This document shows positions 47,070 through 56,067 of a DNA stretch of 64,000 nucleotides, piece by piece. The stretch is from assembly GCA_965262785.1 (NCBI GenBank), contig OZ253559.1, positions 1,550,001-1,614,000 on the forward strand, read 5' to 3'. The notes under the pieces were generated by a model. That model worked only from the letters and a program-made list of their open reading frames with translations. It had not been told where the DNA came from and ran no database searches. The translations under genes and the position numbers were made by a program. Position 1 is the stretch's first letter; each line of letters begins with the position of its first letter. The DNA is from G965218495 sp965262785 (GTDB lineage Bacteria > Bacteroidota > Rhodothermia > Rhodothermales > Bin80).

Positions 47070-48608
47070 CTAGTTGGCGGCGACGGGAACGCCTCGTTCA
47101 TTCGGAGCGCATGGACCTGTCGGACGCTCGTCCTCTGGTACGCGGTAGTGCGTTCGCAGACGCTCGAGCTCGGCCTTAAGTTCTTCGACCAATTCCTGGT
47201 AGGCCGGATCTGCATACACGCTGTTCAGCTCCATGGGGTCACTGGCCAGGTCAAAGAGCTCCCACTCATCGCGGTTGTAATAGTGTATGAGCTTATGGGT
47301 CTGCGTGCGCACGCCATAGTGGCGTTCTACGCAGTGCACGGCGGGATACTCATAGTAGTGGTAGTAGTGACTCGTGCGCCAGTCTGCTGGCGTTTCGCCG
47401 TTAAAGATGGGTTTGAGGCTTCGGCCCTGCATGTCAGCCGGCACTTCGACGCCGGCCAAATCCAGAAAGGTCGCGGCAAAGTCAAGGTTGGAAACCATGG
47501 CGTCGCTGGAGCTGCCAGGCGAGACTGTTCCGGGCCACCGGACCAATAGCGGCGTTACGAGTGACTCTTCATACATCCACCGCTTATCGTACCAACCATG
47601 CTCACCCAGGTACCACCCCTGGTCCGATGAGTATATGACCACTGTGTTGTCCGTCAGGCCGGATTCGTCAAGATAATCCAAGAGGCGCCCTACGTTGTCG
47701 TCAACGCCAGCAACCGTACGGAGGTACTCCTTGACATAGCGTTGGTATTTCCAGCGCGTGAGGTCGTCGCCCTCCAGGTTGGCGGCACGAAACGCATCGT
47801 TGCGCGGGCCATAAACTGCTTCCCATGCGGCGGTCTGCGACTCGTTCATACTCCGCGGTGCCTGCAGCTTGAGATCGGTGACGTCGAGGTGTCGTGCGAT
47901 GGTCATGCCTTGCTCGGCGGCAGGTGAAGCCCTATTGGAATAGTCATCAAAAAGCGTAGGCGGCTCGGGAATATCCATTTCCTCATACAGTTCGTAGTGG
48001 TCCGGCCCCGGGTGCCACTCGCGGTGTGGCGCCTTATGCTGGTACATCAACATGAAGGGTCTTTCTGGGTCGCGTCCTTGATCCAGCCACTCCAGGGCCA
48101 GGTCCGTGATGATGTTGGTGGTATACCCCTCGAACTGTAGCGTGTCGCCCGCCGTTAAGAAAAGCGGATTGTAATATGGGCCCTGGCCACGGAGGACCTG
48201 CCAGTGGTCAAACCCGCTGGGCGCGCTCCGCAGGTGCCATTTGCCAATGATGCTTGTCTGGTAGCCCGCCGCCTGCAAGAGCTTTGGAAAGGTCTGCTGC
48301 GAGCCGTCGAACCTCTGCCCATTAGTTATTTGCCCGTTGAGGTGGCTGTGCTTGCCGGTCAGGATCACGGCGCGGCTTGGGGCGCAAATGCTGTTGGTGA
48401 CCAGGCATCGGTCGAAACGCATCCCTTCCTGTGCGATGCGATCCAGGTTGGGGGTTTCGTTGACGACGGATCCGTACGCGCTCAGCGCGCGTGCGGTATG
48501 GTCATCCGTGAAGATGAAGACTATGTTCGGACGGTCTTCAGCTTGGTCGGTGGGCTGGCAGCCAGCGCAGAGGACGACAGCAATAAGAAGGACGGTCAGT
48601 CGAGTCAT
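47070..48608 (-). CDS. Type I sulfatase, lipoprotein
   Basis: 512 aa. Lipoprotein signal MTRLTVLLIAVVLCAGC, then RPNIVFIFTDDHTARALSAYG, NSICAPSRAVILTGKHSH (C-x-P-S-R formylglycine site), GKWHL, FMLMYQHKAPHREWHP, and VVIYSSDQGWYLGEHGWYDKRWMYEES for the second metal site. The last motif is common in glycosaminoglycan and N-acetylglucosamine-6-type sulfatases, but the substrate is not proven. I choose ATG 48608 for the lipoprotein signal; the frame is open to 48641. First gene of a three-gene operon. Confidence 0.93.
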   Translation of the reverse strand: MTRLTVLLIAVVLCAGCQPTDQAEDRPNIVFIFTDDHTARALSAYGSVVNETPNLDRIAQEGMRFDRCLVTNSICAPSRAVILTGKHSHLNGQITNGQRFDGSQQTFPKLLQAAGYQTSIIGKWHLRSAPSGFDHWQVLRGQGPYYNPLFLTAGDTLQFEGYTTNIITDLALEWLDQGRDPERPFMLMYQHKAPHREWHPGPDHYELYEEMDIPEPPTLFDDYSNRASPAAEQGMTIARHLDVTDLKLQAPRSMNESQTAAWEAVYGPRNDAFRAANLEGDDLTRWKYQRYVKEYLRTVAGVDDNVGRLLDYLDESGLTDNTVVIYSSDQGWYLGEHGWYDKRWMYEESLVTPLLVRWPGTVSPGSSSDAMVSNLDFAATFLDLAGVEVPADMQGRSLKPIFNGETPADWRTSHYYHYYEYPAVHCVERHYGVRTQTHKLIHYYNRDEWELFDLASDPMELNSVYADPAYQELVEELKAELERLRTHYRVPEDERPTGPCAPNERGVPVAAN

Positions 48609-48705
48609 AGGGTGGGGCCGTGTAGTTGGATCAGGGTACATGATACGGTTTCGCAGAGAAGTATGGGATTTCCTCTACTCGGGTCGAGGGCCACGTAGGC
48701 CTGCG

Positions 48706-48713
48706 TATATTGC
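48706..48713 (+). promoter_or_regulatory. Candidate promoter box for ndk
   Basis: TATATTGC, near the Bacteroidetes -7 consensus TAnnTTTG, 26 bp before the ndk ATG. The same TATATTG core occurs upstream of namZ. Confidence 0.45.
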
Positions 48714-48738
48714 GGTTACTTTAGATAGGACACGACTT

Positions 48739-49158
48739 ATGGCGTTGGAAAGAACTTTGGCGATCTTGAAACCTGATTGCGTGCGCAAAAACCTGATCGG
48801 ACCGGTGGTGACGCGCATTGAGGGTGCCGGCTTTACTATCTGCGGCCTGCGCATGGTGGTACTTGCACAGCGTGACGCTCAGGGGTTTTACGCGATTCAT
48901 CGAATGCAGCCTTGGTTCGATGAGCTGGTTCGGTTCATGACGAGCGGCCCGATTGTTGCACTGGCTCTGCAGAAGGACCACGGGGTGCAGGACTTTCGCG
49001 CCCTCATCGGCGCGACGGACCCCGCAGAAGCGGCCGCAGGCACTATCAGGCGGGACTATGCCGCCTCCAAGGGCGAAAACATCGTCCACGGCTCCGACTC
49101 TGTCACCAATGCGCAGGGAGAGATCGCTTTCTTTTTCGCTGCGCGCAACCTGACGTAA
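48739..49158 (+). CDS. ndk: Nucleoside diphosphate kinase
   Basis: 139 aa, normal length. ERTLAILKPDCVRKNLIG and NIVHGSDSVTNAQGEIAFFF (catalytic His in the N-x-x-H-G-S-D-S motif) are diagnostic. Balances NTP pools by phosphate transfer. ATG 48739 fits the conserved N-terminus; the longer open frame upstream is not coding. Divergent from the sulfatase operon. Confidence 0.97.
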   Translation: MALERTLAILKPDCVRKNLIGPVVTRIEGAGFTICGLRMVVLAQRDAQGFYAIHRMQPWFDELVRFMTSGPIVALALQKDHGVQDFRALIGATDPAEAAAGTIRRDYAASKGENIVHGSDSVTNAQGEIAFFFAARNLT

Positions 49159-50036
49159 GCGAACGAATTCTTGCCGCCGCATGGAGATTGGGCATCACCG
49201 TTGGGGCCCGGGCCGCAATGTGGCAAGTGCCGCCTGCGGCCGGAAGCGCTGCCAAAGCGACGCAGTCTATCTCGCACCGTAGCTGTGCTAACCGGCAGGG
49301 TGGTTTGCTGACAGCCTAACCATGCCGGTAACCATGGCTGTGGCGTCCTTGGCTCCGATACAGCACACCGATTCCATTGCAGCTGATCGCGTCTGCACCT
49401 TCTGACCGTCGGTCTTGTCAGGAGCAGCGGCAACACGGCTACCGGAGTGCAAGGGTTAGCGACCGCGACCCTCTAACGAAGGAAACTGCCACTGGCAAGC
49501 CGGTAGAGTAATAGTGCAGAACCACCGCGGCACGCTGTGGCTTCCATGCCAAGGGAACATGCCTGCGCCACTGGGCCTGAACCGGCGTCTCTGGCTACAC
49601 CCATTGGTGCCTGTTGGGGCACGCTGAGCTGCTGCAGCAAAAGGATTGCGGATAGTACTATGTCCACGCCAAGCTTCTGCCAGCGCAAATGTGGAAATAT
49701 TCCCGCGGCGGCGCTGGCAAGGCTGGAGCAGGTTGTTATCTCGGCTTCTCAAGGTAGTTGGGTTGAATTGGCAATCAGGTTTTCAGGAGGACCGAAGTGC
49801 TCCTGCCGCTCGGCTGGGTTTCCGAACTGCGTCTTCGATTCGCGGGCCAGCAATCGGGGCCAGAAGGGCCGGCACGAAGGTTTCGCCGCAAAATGTATCC
49901 GGCTGGCAAGTGCAGTTGCGGGTACGACTCTTGGATATCATTGACCTTCTATGCAACCGCACAATCGGCCAGCGTATATTGAGTGGGTAGGCACCAAAAC
50001 TGGCTTGCGATGGAGAAACCGGCTGCCAATTCTTGT
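49159..50036. other. Region without recognised gene between ndk and namZ
   Basis: About 880 bp. I see only short frames without family resemblance. Its right end holds the namZ promoter candidate. It could contain an untranslated leader or a decayed gene. Confidence 0.4.
49951..49982 (+). promoter_or_regulatory. Candidate namZ promoter (TTG ... TATATTGA)
   Basis: TTG at 49951 and TATATTGA at 49975 are 21 bp apart, within the spacing of Bacteroidetes -33 and -7 elements. If real, transcription starts near 49990, which excludes the GTG at 49983 as the namZ start. Confidence 0.45.
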
Positions 50037-51323
50037 ATGCGCGGTACAGGATCGCTTTGCGGCATTCTGGCAAGGCACTGCACTAAGGCCATGGTTGTGA
50101 TGATGCTGTGTTCGAGCCTGTCGACCGACCTTGCAATGGGTCAGGCAGCAGTCAAGACAGGAGCCCAAGTGCTCGCGGACCGAGGGTTCGCCGAATTCCG
50201 AGGCCAGCGTGTGGGGCTCGTCATTAACCATACCGCGCGCGTGGGGGATCGCCATCTGGTAAGCCTCGTCCACGAGGCGCCCGAGGTCACCGTTGGCGCG
50301 ATCTTCGGGCCGGAACACGGCTGGCGTGGCACTGAAGAGGATGGCGTTGCCATCCGGGACGGACGCGACGCTGAAACCGGCGCACCAGTCTACAGCCTCT
50401 ATGGTCAGCACCGACAGCCCACACCCGCGATGTTGCGCGGGCTGGATGTCCTCGTCTACGACATCCAGGATGTTGGCGCCCGGTTCTACACGTTTATTTC
50501 GACCATGGGCTTGGCTATGCAGGCCGCTGCGGCAGCAGATTTGCCCTTCGTGGTGCTGGACCGCCCCAACCCGCTTTCCGGGGAATACGTGTCAGGTTTT
50601 GTGCTTGAACCCGACCATATCTCTTTTGTGGGACAGTACGAAATTCCGATTGCGCACGGCATGACGACGGGAGAGCTTGCCCGAATGATAGCAGGTGAGG
50701 GCCTACTGTCCGGTTTGGAAGGTCTGTCGCTCGAGGTCGTGAGTATGGTTGGTTACGCACGTGCGATGCAGTGGCCGGACACGCAAATGCCATGGATTAG
50801 CACGAGCCCGAACATCCCTGACTTCCTGACCGCACTGGTTTATCCGGGGACCTGCCTTTTTGAGGCCACGTCCGCCAGCGAAGGGCGAGGCACGACGACG
50901 CCATTTGTGCTTCTTGGGGCGCCGTGGGCAGATGGGGCGGACCTGGCGCGGGAGTTGACGGAAGCACAGTTGCCGGGTGTGCGCTTCTCCTCGGCGCGCT
51001 TCATGCCCGAGCCCACACCAGGCATGGACATGAACCCGAAGCTGAGCGGTCAAACGCTCGAAGGCATTGAAATCCTGGTGACAAACCGTACGCAGTACCA
51101 GCCAGTGGAAACGGGCATTCATATCCTGCATGCCTTCTACCAGGCGGCACCTGACAAGGCGGCTTTCTTGTCACGCCCGGAGTGGCTCAACAGACTCAGC
51201 GGAACCGAGCGACTGCTTCGTATGCTGCAAGAGGAGATTGCGCCGGATGAGATGGTACGCGTCTGGCAGCCGGAGGTACTGGCTTTTCGGGAAGCGCGTG
51301 CTACGTATCTGCTATACGATTAG
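50037..51323 (+). CDS. namZ: Exo-beta-N-acetylmuramidase (DUF1343)
   Basis: About 428 aa. NamZ/DUF1343 enzymes release terminal N-acetylmuramic acid from peptidoglycan fragments during wall recycling. Motifs: GQRVGLVINHTARVGD, VTVGAIFGPEHGWRGTEEDG, DVLVYDIQDVGARFYTFISTMGLAM, VVLDRPNPLSGEYVSG, and MPWISTSPNIPDFLTALVYPGTCLFEATSASEGRGTTTPF, all characteristic. An N-terminal signal-like segment (AMVVMMLCSSLSTDLAMG) suggests export. Start ATG 50037 is chosen downstream of the promoter candidate; ATG 50010 is an alternative. Overlaps the convergent DUF3098 gene by 23 bp. Confidence 0.92.
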   Translation: MRGTGSLCGILARHCTKAMVVMMLCSSLSTDLAMGQAAVKTGAQVLADRGFAEFRGQRVGLVINHTARVGDRHLVSLVHEAPEVTVGAIFGPEHGWRGTEEDGVAIRDGRDAETGAPVYSLYGQHRQPTPAMLRGLDVLVYDIQDVGARFYTFISTMGLAMQAAAAADLPFVVLDRPNPLSGEYVSGFVLEPDHISFVGQYEIPIAHGMTTGELARMIAGEGLLSGLEGLSLEVVSMVGYARAMQWPDTQMPWISTSPNIPDFLTALVYPGTCLFEATSASEGRGTTTPFVLLGAPWADGADLARELTEAQLPGVRFSSARFMPEPTPGMDMNPKLSGQTLEGIEILVTNRTQYQPVETGIHILHAFYQAAPDKAAFLSRPEWLNRLSGTERLLRMLQEEIAPDEMVRVWQPEVLAFREARATYLLYD

Positions 51324-51609
51324 CGTCGCCCGTGGCGCGTTCGCCTTTCGAGCGCCACAGGATGGCATAGATGATTTCAAGATAGCCGCCCAAGATAAGC
51401 AGGGGTGCCACATAGAGCGAGATGAAGCCGTCGACTTCGTTTTCGATTCGCATAATGGCGTAGCCAACCACGATAGCCAATACGCCCACGAGCATCAACA
51501 GGTAGTTGGTCGACTTGAATAGCATCTGCGGCTTGCGACGCCCCCGGGTTGTCCGCGCGCGCGAATGGCGTGAGCGGCCGCGGCGAGAAGCCTTTCTTGC
51601 GTGTGCCAT
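51301..51609 (-). CDS. DUF3098-like small membrane protein
   Basis: 102 aa. A strongly basic N-terminus (RKASRRGRSRHSRARTTRGRRKPQ) precedes two hydrophobic helices: YLLMLVGVLAIVVGYAIM and LYVAPLLILGGYLEIIYAIL. This layout and the FKSTNYLLMLVGV segment match DUF3098, a Bacteroidota family usually near cell-division or shape genes; here it is divergent from mreD. Function unknown. ATG 51609 is chosen from the basic start. Confidence 0.7.
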   Translation of the reverse strand: MAHARKASRRGRSRHSRARTTRGRRKPQMLFKSTNYLLMLVGVLAIVVGYAIMRIENEVDGFISLYVAPLLILGGYLEIIYAILWRSKGERATGDANRIADT

Positions 51610-51664
51610 AGATGTAACAGCGAAATGCTCAACAAGAACAGGTTTCCGGACCAACGGTTCCTCG

Positions 51665-51672
51665 TATCTTTG
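51665..51672 (+). promoter_or_regulatory. Bacteroidetes-type -7 promoter box for mreD
   Basis: TATCTTTG, identical to the box before gyrA and 21 bp upstream of the mreD ATG, so the transcript would have a very short leader. Confidence 0.5.
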
Positions 51673-51692
51673 GCCCAAAGCCTGAAAAGACT

Positions 51693-52178
51693 ATGCGGCA
51701 CATCGTGCACAGCCTGCTGTTGGGGACGGCCGCAGTGCTGATCCAATGGTTGCTTTTAGGGCGTCTGCAGATGTGGGGCGCGTATCCGGATCTGGCCCTT
51801 CTCATTGTAGCGTGGATAGCCTTGCGCTACGGACGCTTGGGTGGATCTGCGGCCGGTTTCTTCGTGGGATTCGCCATGGACGTGGTCTACGGCTCGTGGG
51901 GAATCCAAATGTTTGCCAAGACGCTGGTGGGCTTCCTGGTCGGGCTCTTTGCGGCAACAGAGCGTGAATCTCTAATCAGCGTGCCGCAACAAGCATTTCT
52001 TGCGGCGTTCGTCACAGCGCTACTGCAGAATGGCATCCTGGTAATTCTGATCGCGCTCCAGTCGGGAACGCGTATGCTGAGCCTGGTATCCGTGCTGTGG
52101 CTGGGCTGCTCAGCCTACACGGGGTTTTTGGGTTTATTCCTTTCGCTTTTTGGTGCGCGCATCCGCCTGGGGCCGTGA
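51693..52178 (+). CDS. mreD: Rod shape-determining protein MreD-like
   Basis: 161 aa, at least four hydrophobic helices. GAYPDLALLIVAWIALRYGRLGGSAAGFFVGFAMDVVYGSWGIQMFAKTL matches the MreD consensus (P-D-L ... G...GF..GL..D). Membrane partner of MreB/MreC in elongation-phase wall synthesis. mreC is not adjacent. The end overlaps the next gene by about 29 bp if that gene starts at 52150. Confidence 0.82.
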   Translation: MRHIVHSLLLGTAAVLIQWLLLGRLQMWGAYPDLALLIVAWIALRYGRLGGSAAGFFVGFAMDVVYGSWGIQMFAKTLVGFLVGLFAATERESLISVPQQAFLAAFVTALLQNGILVILIALQSGTRMLSLVSVLWLGCSAYTGFLGLFLSLFGARIRLGP

Positions 52179-52686
52179 AGCTTTTCTTGAGCGCAAAGAC
52201 TGCACTGCTGGCTTAGCGGACTGGTACAGCTGCAGGGAAGTAACCATCAAACAACGTTTTAAGTTGAGGGCGCTTAAGGACATCATCGAGGAGTTCCAGG
52301 CCGTCGATGACGAGACTCGTCTGGAATTCCTACTCGAGTTTGCGGCACTCTTACCGCCATTGCCAAGGATCTACCATCCGCTGCGCGACGCGGGCCTAAA
52401 CATGGTTGAAGAGTGTCAATCGCCGGTCTTTCTGATGATCAATGTGCACGATGGCTTGGTACGGATCCATGCGGATGTGCCCGCAGAGGCTCCAGCCGCA
52501 CGTAGCTTTACATCGATCCTGCTGCAGGCATTTGACGGCAAACCCGCCACGGCAGTACTGGAGGCGCCGGCAGACATCTTGCAGTCGCTCAGACTGGTAG
52601 GACTTGTTGGCATGCAGCGGACACGTGGCCTGACTGCCATCTACGAGCGTCTGCGGCGCGAGGTGATCCGCAGAATGGGTTCGTAG
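52150..52686 (+). CDS. sufE: SufE-like Fe-S assembly protein
   Basis: Up to 178 aa; the conserved part starts around LRALKDIIEEFQAVDDETRLEFLLEFAALLPPLP. SufE enhances the SufS cysteine desulfurase by accepting sulfane sulfur; the acceptor cysteine is in MVEECQSPVFLMI. The end has LVGMQRTRGLTAIYERLRREV. The GTG/ATG at 52150 overlaps mreD; the true start may be the TTG before RALKDII near 52264. The suf operon is not adjacent. Confidence 0.85.
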   Translation: MVRASAWGREAFLERKDCTAGLADWYSCREVTIKQRFKLRALKDIIEEFQAVDDETRLEFLLEFAALLPPLPRIYHPLRDAGLNMVEECQSPVFLMINVHDGLVRIHADVPAEAPAARSFTSILLQAFDGKPATAVLEAPADILQSLRLVGLVGMQRTRGLTAIYERLRREVIRRMGS

Positions 52687-53244
52687 TCTGCGCCATAGAT
52701 GTGCCGAGAATCCGCTGGGAGGAGTTCTGTTCTAGCTTTGCGTGACATAAGACATTTGGTAGAGGTCATGCCCTGCTCTGGTAACCGGCGTCGTCGCATG
52801 ACGGGTCCTGGTGGGGGACAGGAGTGCAAGATATTTTCTGCCTCGCAGCCGCCTTGATGCCGAAGTCTTGAAGGGGCCGGCCAAACCCCAAAATGAGTCC
52901 GGCAGATGGACCGTCTGCGCTGCCGTTATGCAAACCGGTATGTGGAGGGTGGCTAGGAAGTCGAATTGGCGGGTCGTCAAAAGCAATACGCATGAGGCCC
53001 GCAAAGAGTAGGGTAGCACGCGCCCAGAAGAACTGCGCCTATTTTGCGGAGCAGGATAAAGTTGGCTTGGAGTTACTTGTCAAACGAGTCCGATGAATGA
53101 AGGCTGTCGCGGCCTCTCAAACTGAATGCACAGACGCGCTTCACAGGGCTATAGCAGAACGTTTCAGGCGACTGCGGCGGCCGTGCCACGACCAACAGCC
53201 CGCGATTGCGGTAAGGCTCCAAGCGGATGGGGCAAACGGTACGC
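52687..53244. other. 558-bp stretch without recognised gene
   Basis: Between sufE and the convergent nucleoside hydrolase. I see short frames only, no motif and no strong hairpin. Confidence 0.4.
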
Positions 53245-54153
53245 CTAGGCAAAGGGGCCGCAGAAGGCGGCTTCCCAGCCATCCCTGTTCGCCGCTACGG
53301 CTATGGCTTTAAGCGGTCCCGATTGCGCAGTGCGGGTCGTACCGCTGTCGAGCGATACCGCGATTGCGTGGCGACGCGTAGTGACGACTGACGGGAACAG
53401 TAGCGCCACCGCGGCTAGTGGATCCCATGCGTAGTACGAACCAACGGCCGCGTAAGGACGCACCAGCTCGAACAACTCACACACCATGCGATGAAGCGGG
53501 CTGGGGCCGAGCGCTGTAAAGGCATCAATGAATCTGGGCGTAATCTTAACGTTGTTGGTAGCATCCAGGGGAATCACCAGTTGGGTAAGCTCAGACGCAA
53601 ATACTGTGCGTGCAGCAAGCGGATCAGCAAACATGTTCCACTCAGCGGTCCGAGTCGGGGAAACAAAGTCGCCGGAGTCGATGACGTTTCCCGCGACATC
53701 GAATGCCCCGCCCATTACTACAAGATCCTCCAACCCCGGGCACGGCGCATCACAAAGCCCGGCCAGGTTCGTAAGTGCGCCAAGTGCCAGAATTCGTGTG
53801 GGTGCCGACCCGTGGCGTACGCGTTGCCGCAGGAACTTGGCGGCCGGCTGTCGCTCGACATGGCCGCACGTTGCCGGAAGCGAGATGCCAGGCAGCGTGT
53901 TGGACAACCATCGCCAGCGGTCGGGAAACGCTGCGGTTCCGCTTAGCGGGTGATCTTGCCCCACATAGACCGGGATGTCAGTCCGGCCGCACAGCGCAAG
54001 TACGCGCAGGATGTTGTATGCACCGCGGCCAGTATGGGCAAGCCCGTAGGCGGTTGTGATTGCTTCGATCTTTGCGAGAGGACTCGCCAGGAGAAAGGCG
54101 AGGGCCATGAGGTCATCGGGCCCGGCATCGGTGTCGACAATGCACCGAATCAT
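53245..54153 (-). CDS. Inosine/uridine-preferring nucleoside hydrolase family
   Basis: 302 aa. The N-terminal Ca2+-binding signature reads VDTDAGPDDLMAL (family DTDPGIDD). TRILALGALTNLAGL and VMGGAFDVAGNV are conserved, as is AEWNMFADPLAA. The C-terminal region reads YAWDPLAAV: the final Asp ligand is kept but the catalytic His of CU-type enzymes is Trp, so specificity may differ from the classical enzyme. It starts 5 bp after gnd, suggesting co-transcription and a role in ribose/pentose salvage. Confidence 0.85.
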   Translation of the reverse strand: MIRCIVDTDAGPDDLMALAFLLASPLAKIEAITTAYGLAHTGRGAYNILRVLALCGRTDIPVYVGQDHPLSGTAAFPDRWRWLSNTLPGISLPATCGHVERQPAAKFLRQRVRHGSAPTRILALGALTNLAGLCDAPCPGLEDLVVMGGAFDVAGNVIDSGDFVSPTRTAEWNMFADPLAARTVFASELTQLVIPLDATNNVKITPRFIDAFTALGPSPLHRMVCELFELVRPYAAVGSYYAWDPLAAVALLFPSVVTTRRHAIAVSLDSGTTRTAQSGPLKAIAVAANRDGWEAAFCGPFA

Positions 54154-54158
54154 GTTTC

Positions 54159-55610
54159 TTACGCGTGGTATGACCCGGCCGTCGTAGACCCGCCTGAGCC
54201 AGTCCAGTTTGTGTGGAAGTACTCTCCTCGGGGGCGGTCCAAGCGCTCATAGGTATGCGCTCCAAAAAAGTCACGCTGTGCCTGAATGAGGTTGGCGGAG
54301 CCAGCTTTGCGGCGATACCCGTCATAGAAAGCTAAGGCACTTGAAAGCGTAGGGACCGGAATCCCGTGTAGCACTGCTTCTGCCACCACACGCCGAAAAT
54401 TCCCGACAGCCGTTTTCATCGCTTCGCGAAAATGTGGCGCCAGTAGAAGATTCTCCAGCGCTGGATCCTGATCGTAGGCCTCGTTGATATGGTTCAGGAA
54501 ACTACTCCGGATAATGCAGCCGCCACGCCACATTAGTGCGATCTTGCCACAGTCAAGATTCCAGCCGTTTGCCTGGGAGGCTGCGCGCAGCAACATGAAT
54601 CCCTGCGCATAGGACAAAAGCTTTGCACCGAAAACAGCGCCTTCCAGTGCGACCAGGAAGTCGTTCTGAGAGCCGGTACACAAGACGTGGCCACTGCCAT
54701 GTGCCGTCTGGACCTTCCGTCTCTCGTCCTTGAGGGCGGATAAGAATCGTGCGAAAACGGCTTCGCCGATGAGCGTAAGCGGTACTCCGTGCTCTAGTGC
54801 AGCTATGGCGGTCCACTTTCCTGTGCCTTTCTGGCCGGCGCTATCGAGAATGGTGTCGATCACGAAGACGCCGTCTGCGTCGCGGTAGGCTAGGATGTCA
54901 CGGGTGATTTCGATGAGATAGGAGTTCAGTGGTCCTTTATCCCAAAGGTCAAATACGTGGCTCATTGCTACGTTATCCATCCGAAGCATTCCCCGCATGA
55001 TCAGATAGGCCTCTGCGATGGTCTGCATGTCCCCATATTCGATTCCATTGTGAACCATCTTCACGAAGTGCCCGGCGCCTGCCGGGCCGATCCAGTCGCA
55101 GCAGGGCTTGCCATCGGCGACTTTCGCCGCAATTGCCTGGAAGATGTCCCGAATGTGGAGCCAGGCGTCCGTGCTGCCGCCCGGCATGATCGAGGGCCCG
55201 TAGCGTGCGCCCTCTTCACCACCAGAGACACCCGTTCCGACAAATAGCAAACCCTTGGACTCAACATAGGCCGCACGCCGCGCGGTGTCTTTGTAGTAGG
55301 AGTTGCCGCCATCAATAATAATGTCGCCCGGTTCCAACAGCGGCAGCAACGACTCTATACAGGAATCCACCGGCCGGCCGGCCTTCACCATGAGCATGAC
55401 GCGGCGCGGCCGCTTCAGCCGGGCAACCAGGGCAGGCATGGAGTGCGCGCCGATAACGCGTGCATACCGCGCGCCACCGGCCAAAAAGTCATCCACTACC
55501 TTGGTGGTGCGGTTGTAGACGGCCACGGTGTAGCCATGGTCGCTGATGTTAAGCACAAGATTCTGGCCCATTACGGCCAAACCCACCACGCCAATGTCAG
55601 CGGTTCGCAT
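54159..55610 (-). CDS. gnd: 6-phosphogluconate dehydrogenase, decarboxylating
   Basis: 483 aa, full length. GVVGLAVMGQNLVLNISDHGYTVAVYNRT (NADP binding), IIDGGNSYYKDT, GTGVSGGEEGARYGPSIMPGG, GPAGAGHFVKMVHNGIEYGDMQ (catalytic Lys) and the C-terminal HTYERLDRPRGEYFHTNW. Oxidative pentose phosphate pathway, producing ribulose 5-phosphate and NADPH. Followed on the same strand by the nucleoside hydrolase. Confidence 0.97.
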   Translation of the reverse strand: MRTADIGVVGLAVMGQNLVLNISDHGYTVAVYNRTTKVVDDFLAGGARYARVIGAHSMPALVARLKRPRRVMLMVKAGRPVDSCIESLLPLLEPGDIIIDGGNSYYKDTARRAAYVESKGLLFVGTGVSGGEEGARYGPSIMPGGSTDAWLHIRDIFQAIAAKVADGKPCCDWIGPAGAGHFVKMVHNGIEYGDMQTIAEAYLIMRGMLRMDNVAMSHVFDLWDKGPLNSYLIEITRDILAYRDADGVFVIDTILDSAGQKGTGKWTAIAALEHGVPLTLIGEAVFARFLSALKDERRKVQTAHGSGHVLCTGSQNDFLVALEGAVFGAKLLSYAQGFMLLRAASQANGWNLDCGKIALMWRGGCIIRSSFLNHINEAYDQDPALENLLLAPHFREAMKTAVGNFRRVVAEAVLHGIPVPTLSSALAFYDGYRRKAGSANLIQAQRDFFGAHTYERLDRPRGEYFHTNWTGSGGSTTAGSYHA

Positions 55611-56067
55611 AGTTCTATCCTTTGCCGTGGCCTCTTATTGTAAGACTGCTTATTCAGGCCAGGATTCCTCAGGCCAAATTGCTGATTACATTGATGAACC
55701 TGCAATGGCTGGACTGACACCTGCAGGTCAGTCGCTTATGGTTTAGACCAGGCAGGTGCAGCGCGGTGGCCTGAAGGTAGTGAATATGCACGCGGCCCTT
55801 TCCGGCTGGAATTCCAGACCCAGTAGCGGCGCGGTAGTGAAGGCCGCCGTCAGCGCCACCACCGGCTATCGAGATTGCAAATAAATAGGGGCGTTAACCG
55901 TGGTCTCAAGTGCGCTGGAATGCTACCATCCCTAGAGATTGAAGTTTCTGCCCTCCAGCTCACGGGCACATGGTTGACTTTGAGTGGGACCCTTGATGGC
56001 CGAGAGTGACTCTGTCCACGATGTCCCTCGCCGACGGGCGGCGCACATATTCTGGCGGAGGTATGAA
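55611..56067. other. Intergenic stretch with no recognised gene
   Basis: About 460 bp between gnd and the cytochrome remnant. I see no convincing coding sequence; part may be the decayed body of that remnant. Confidence 0.35.

Noticed and set aside
49983..50036. GTG 49983 as the namZ start
   Set aside because: It lies immediately after the TATATTGA promoter candidate, so it would be before or at the transcription start; a later Met also gives a better signal peptide.
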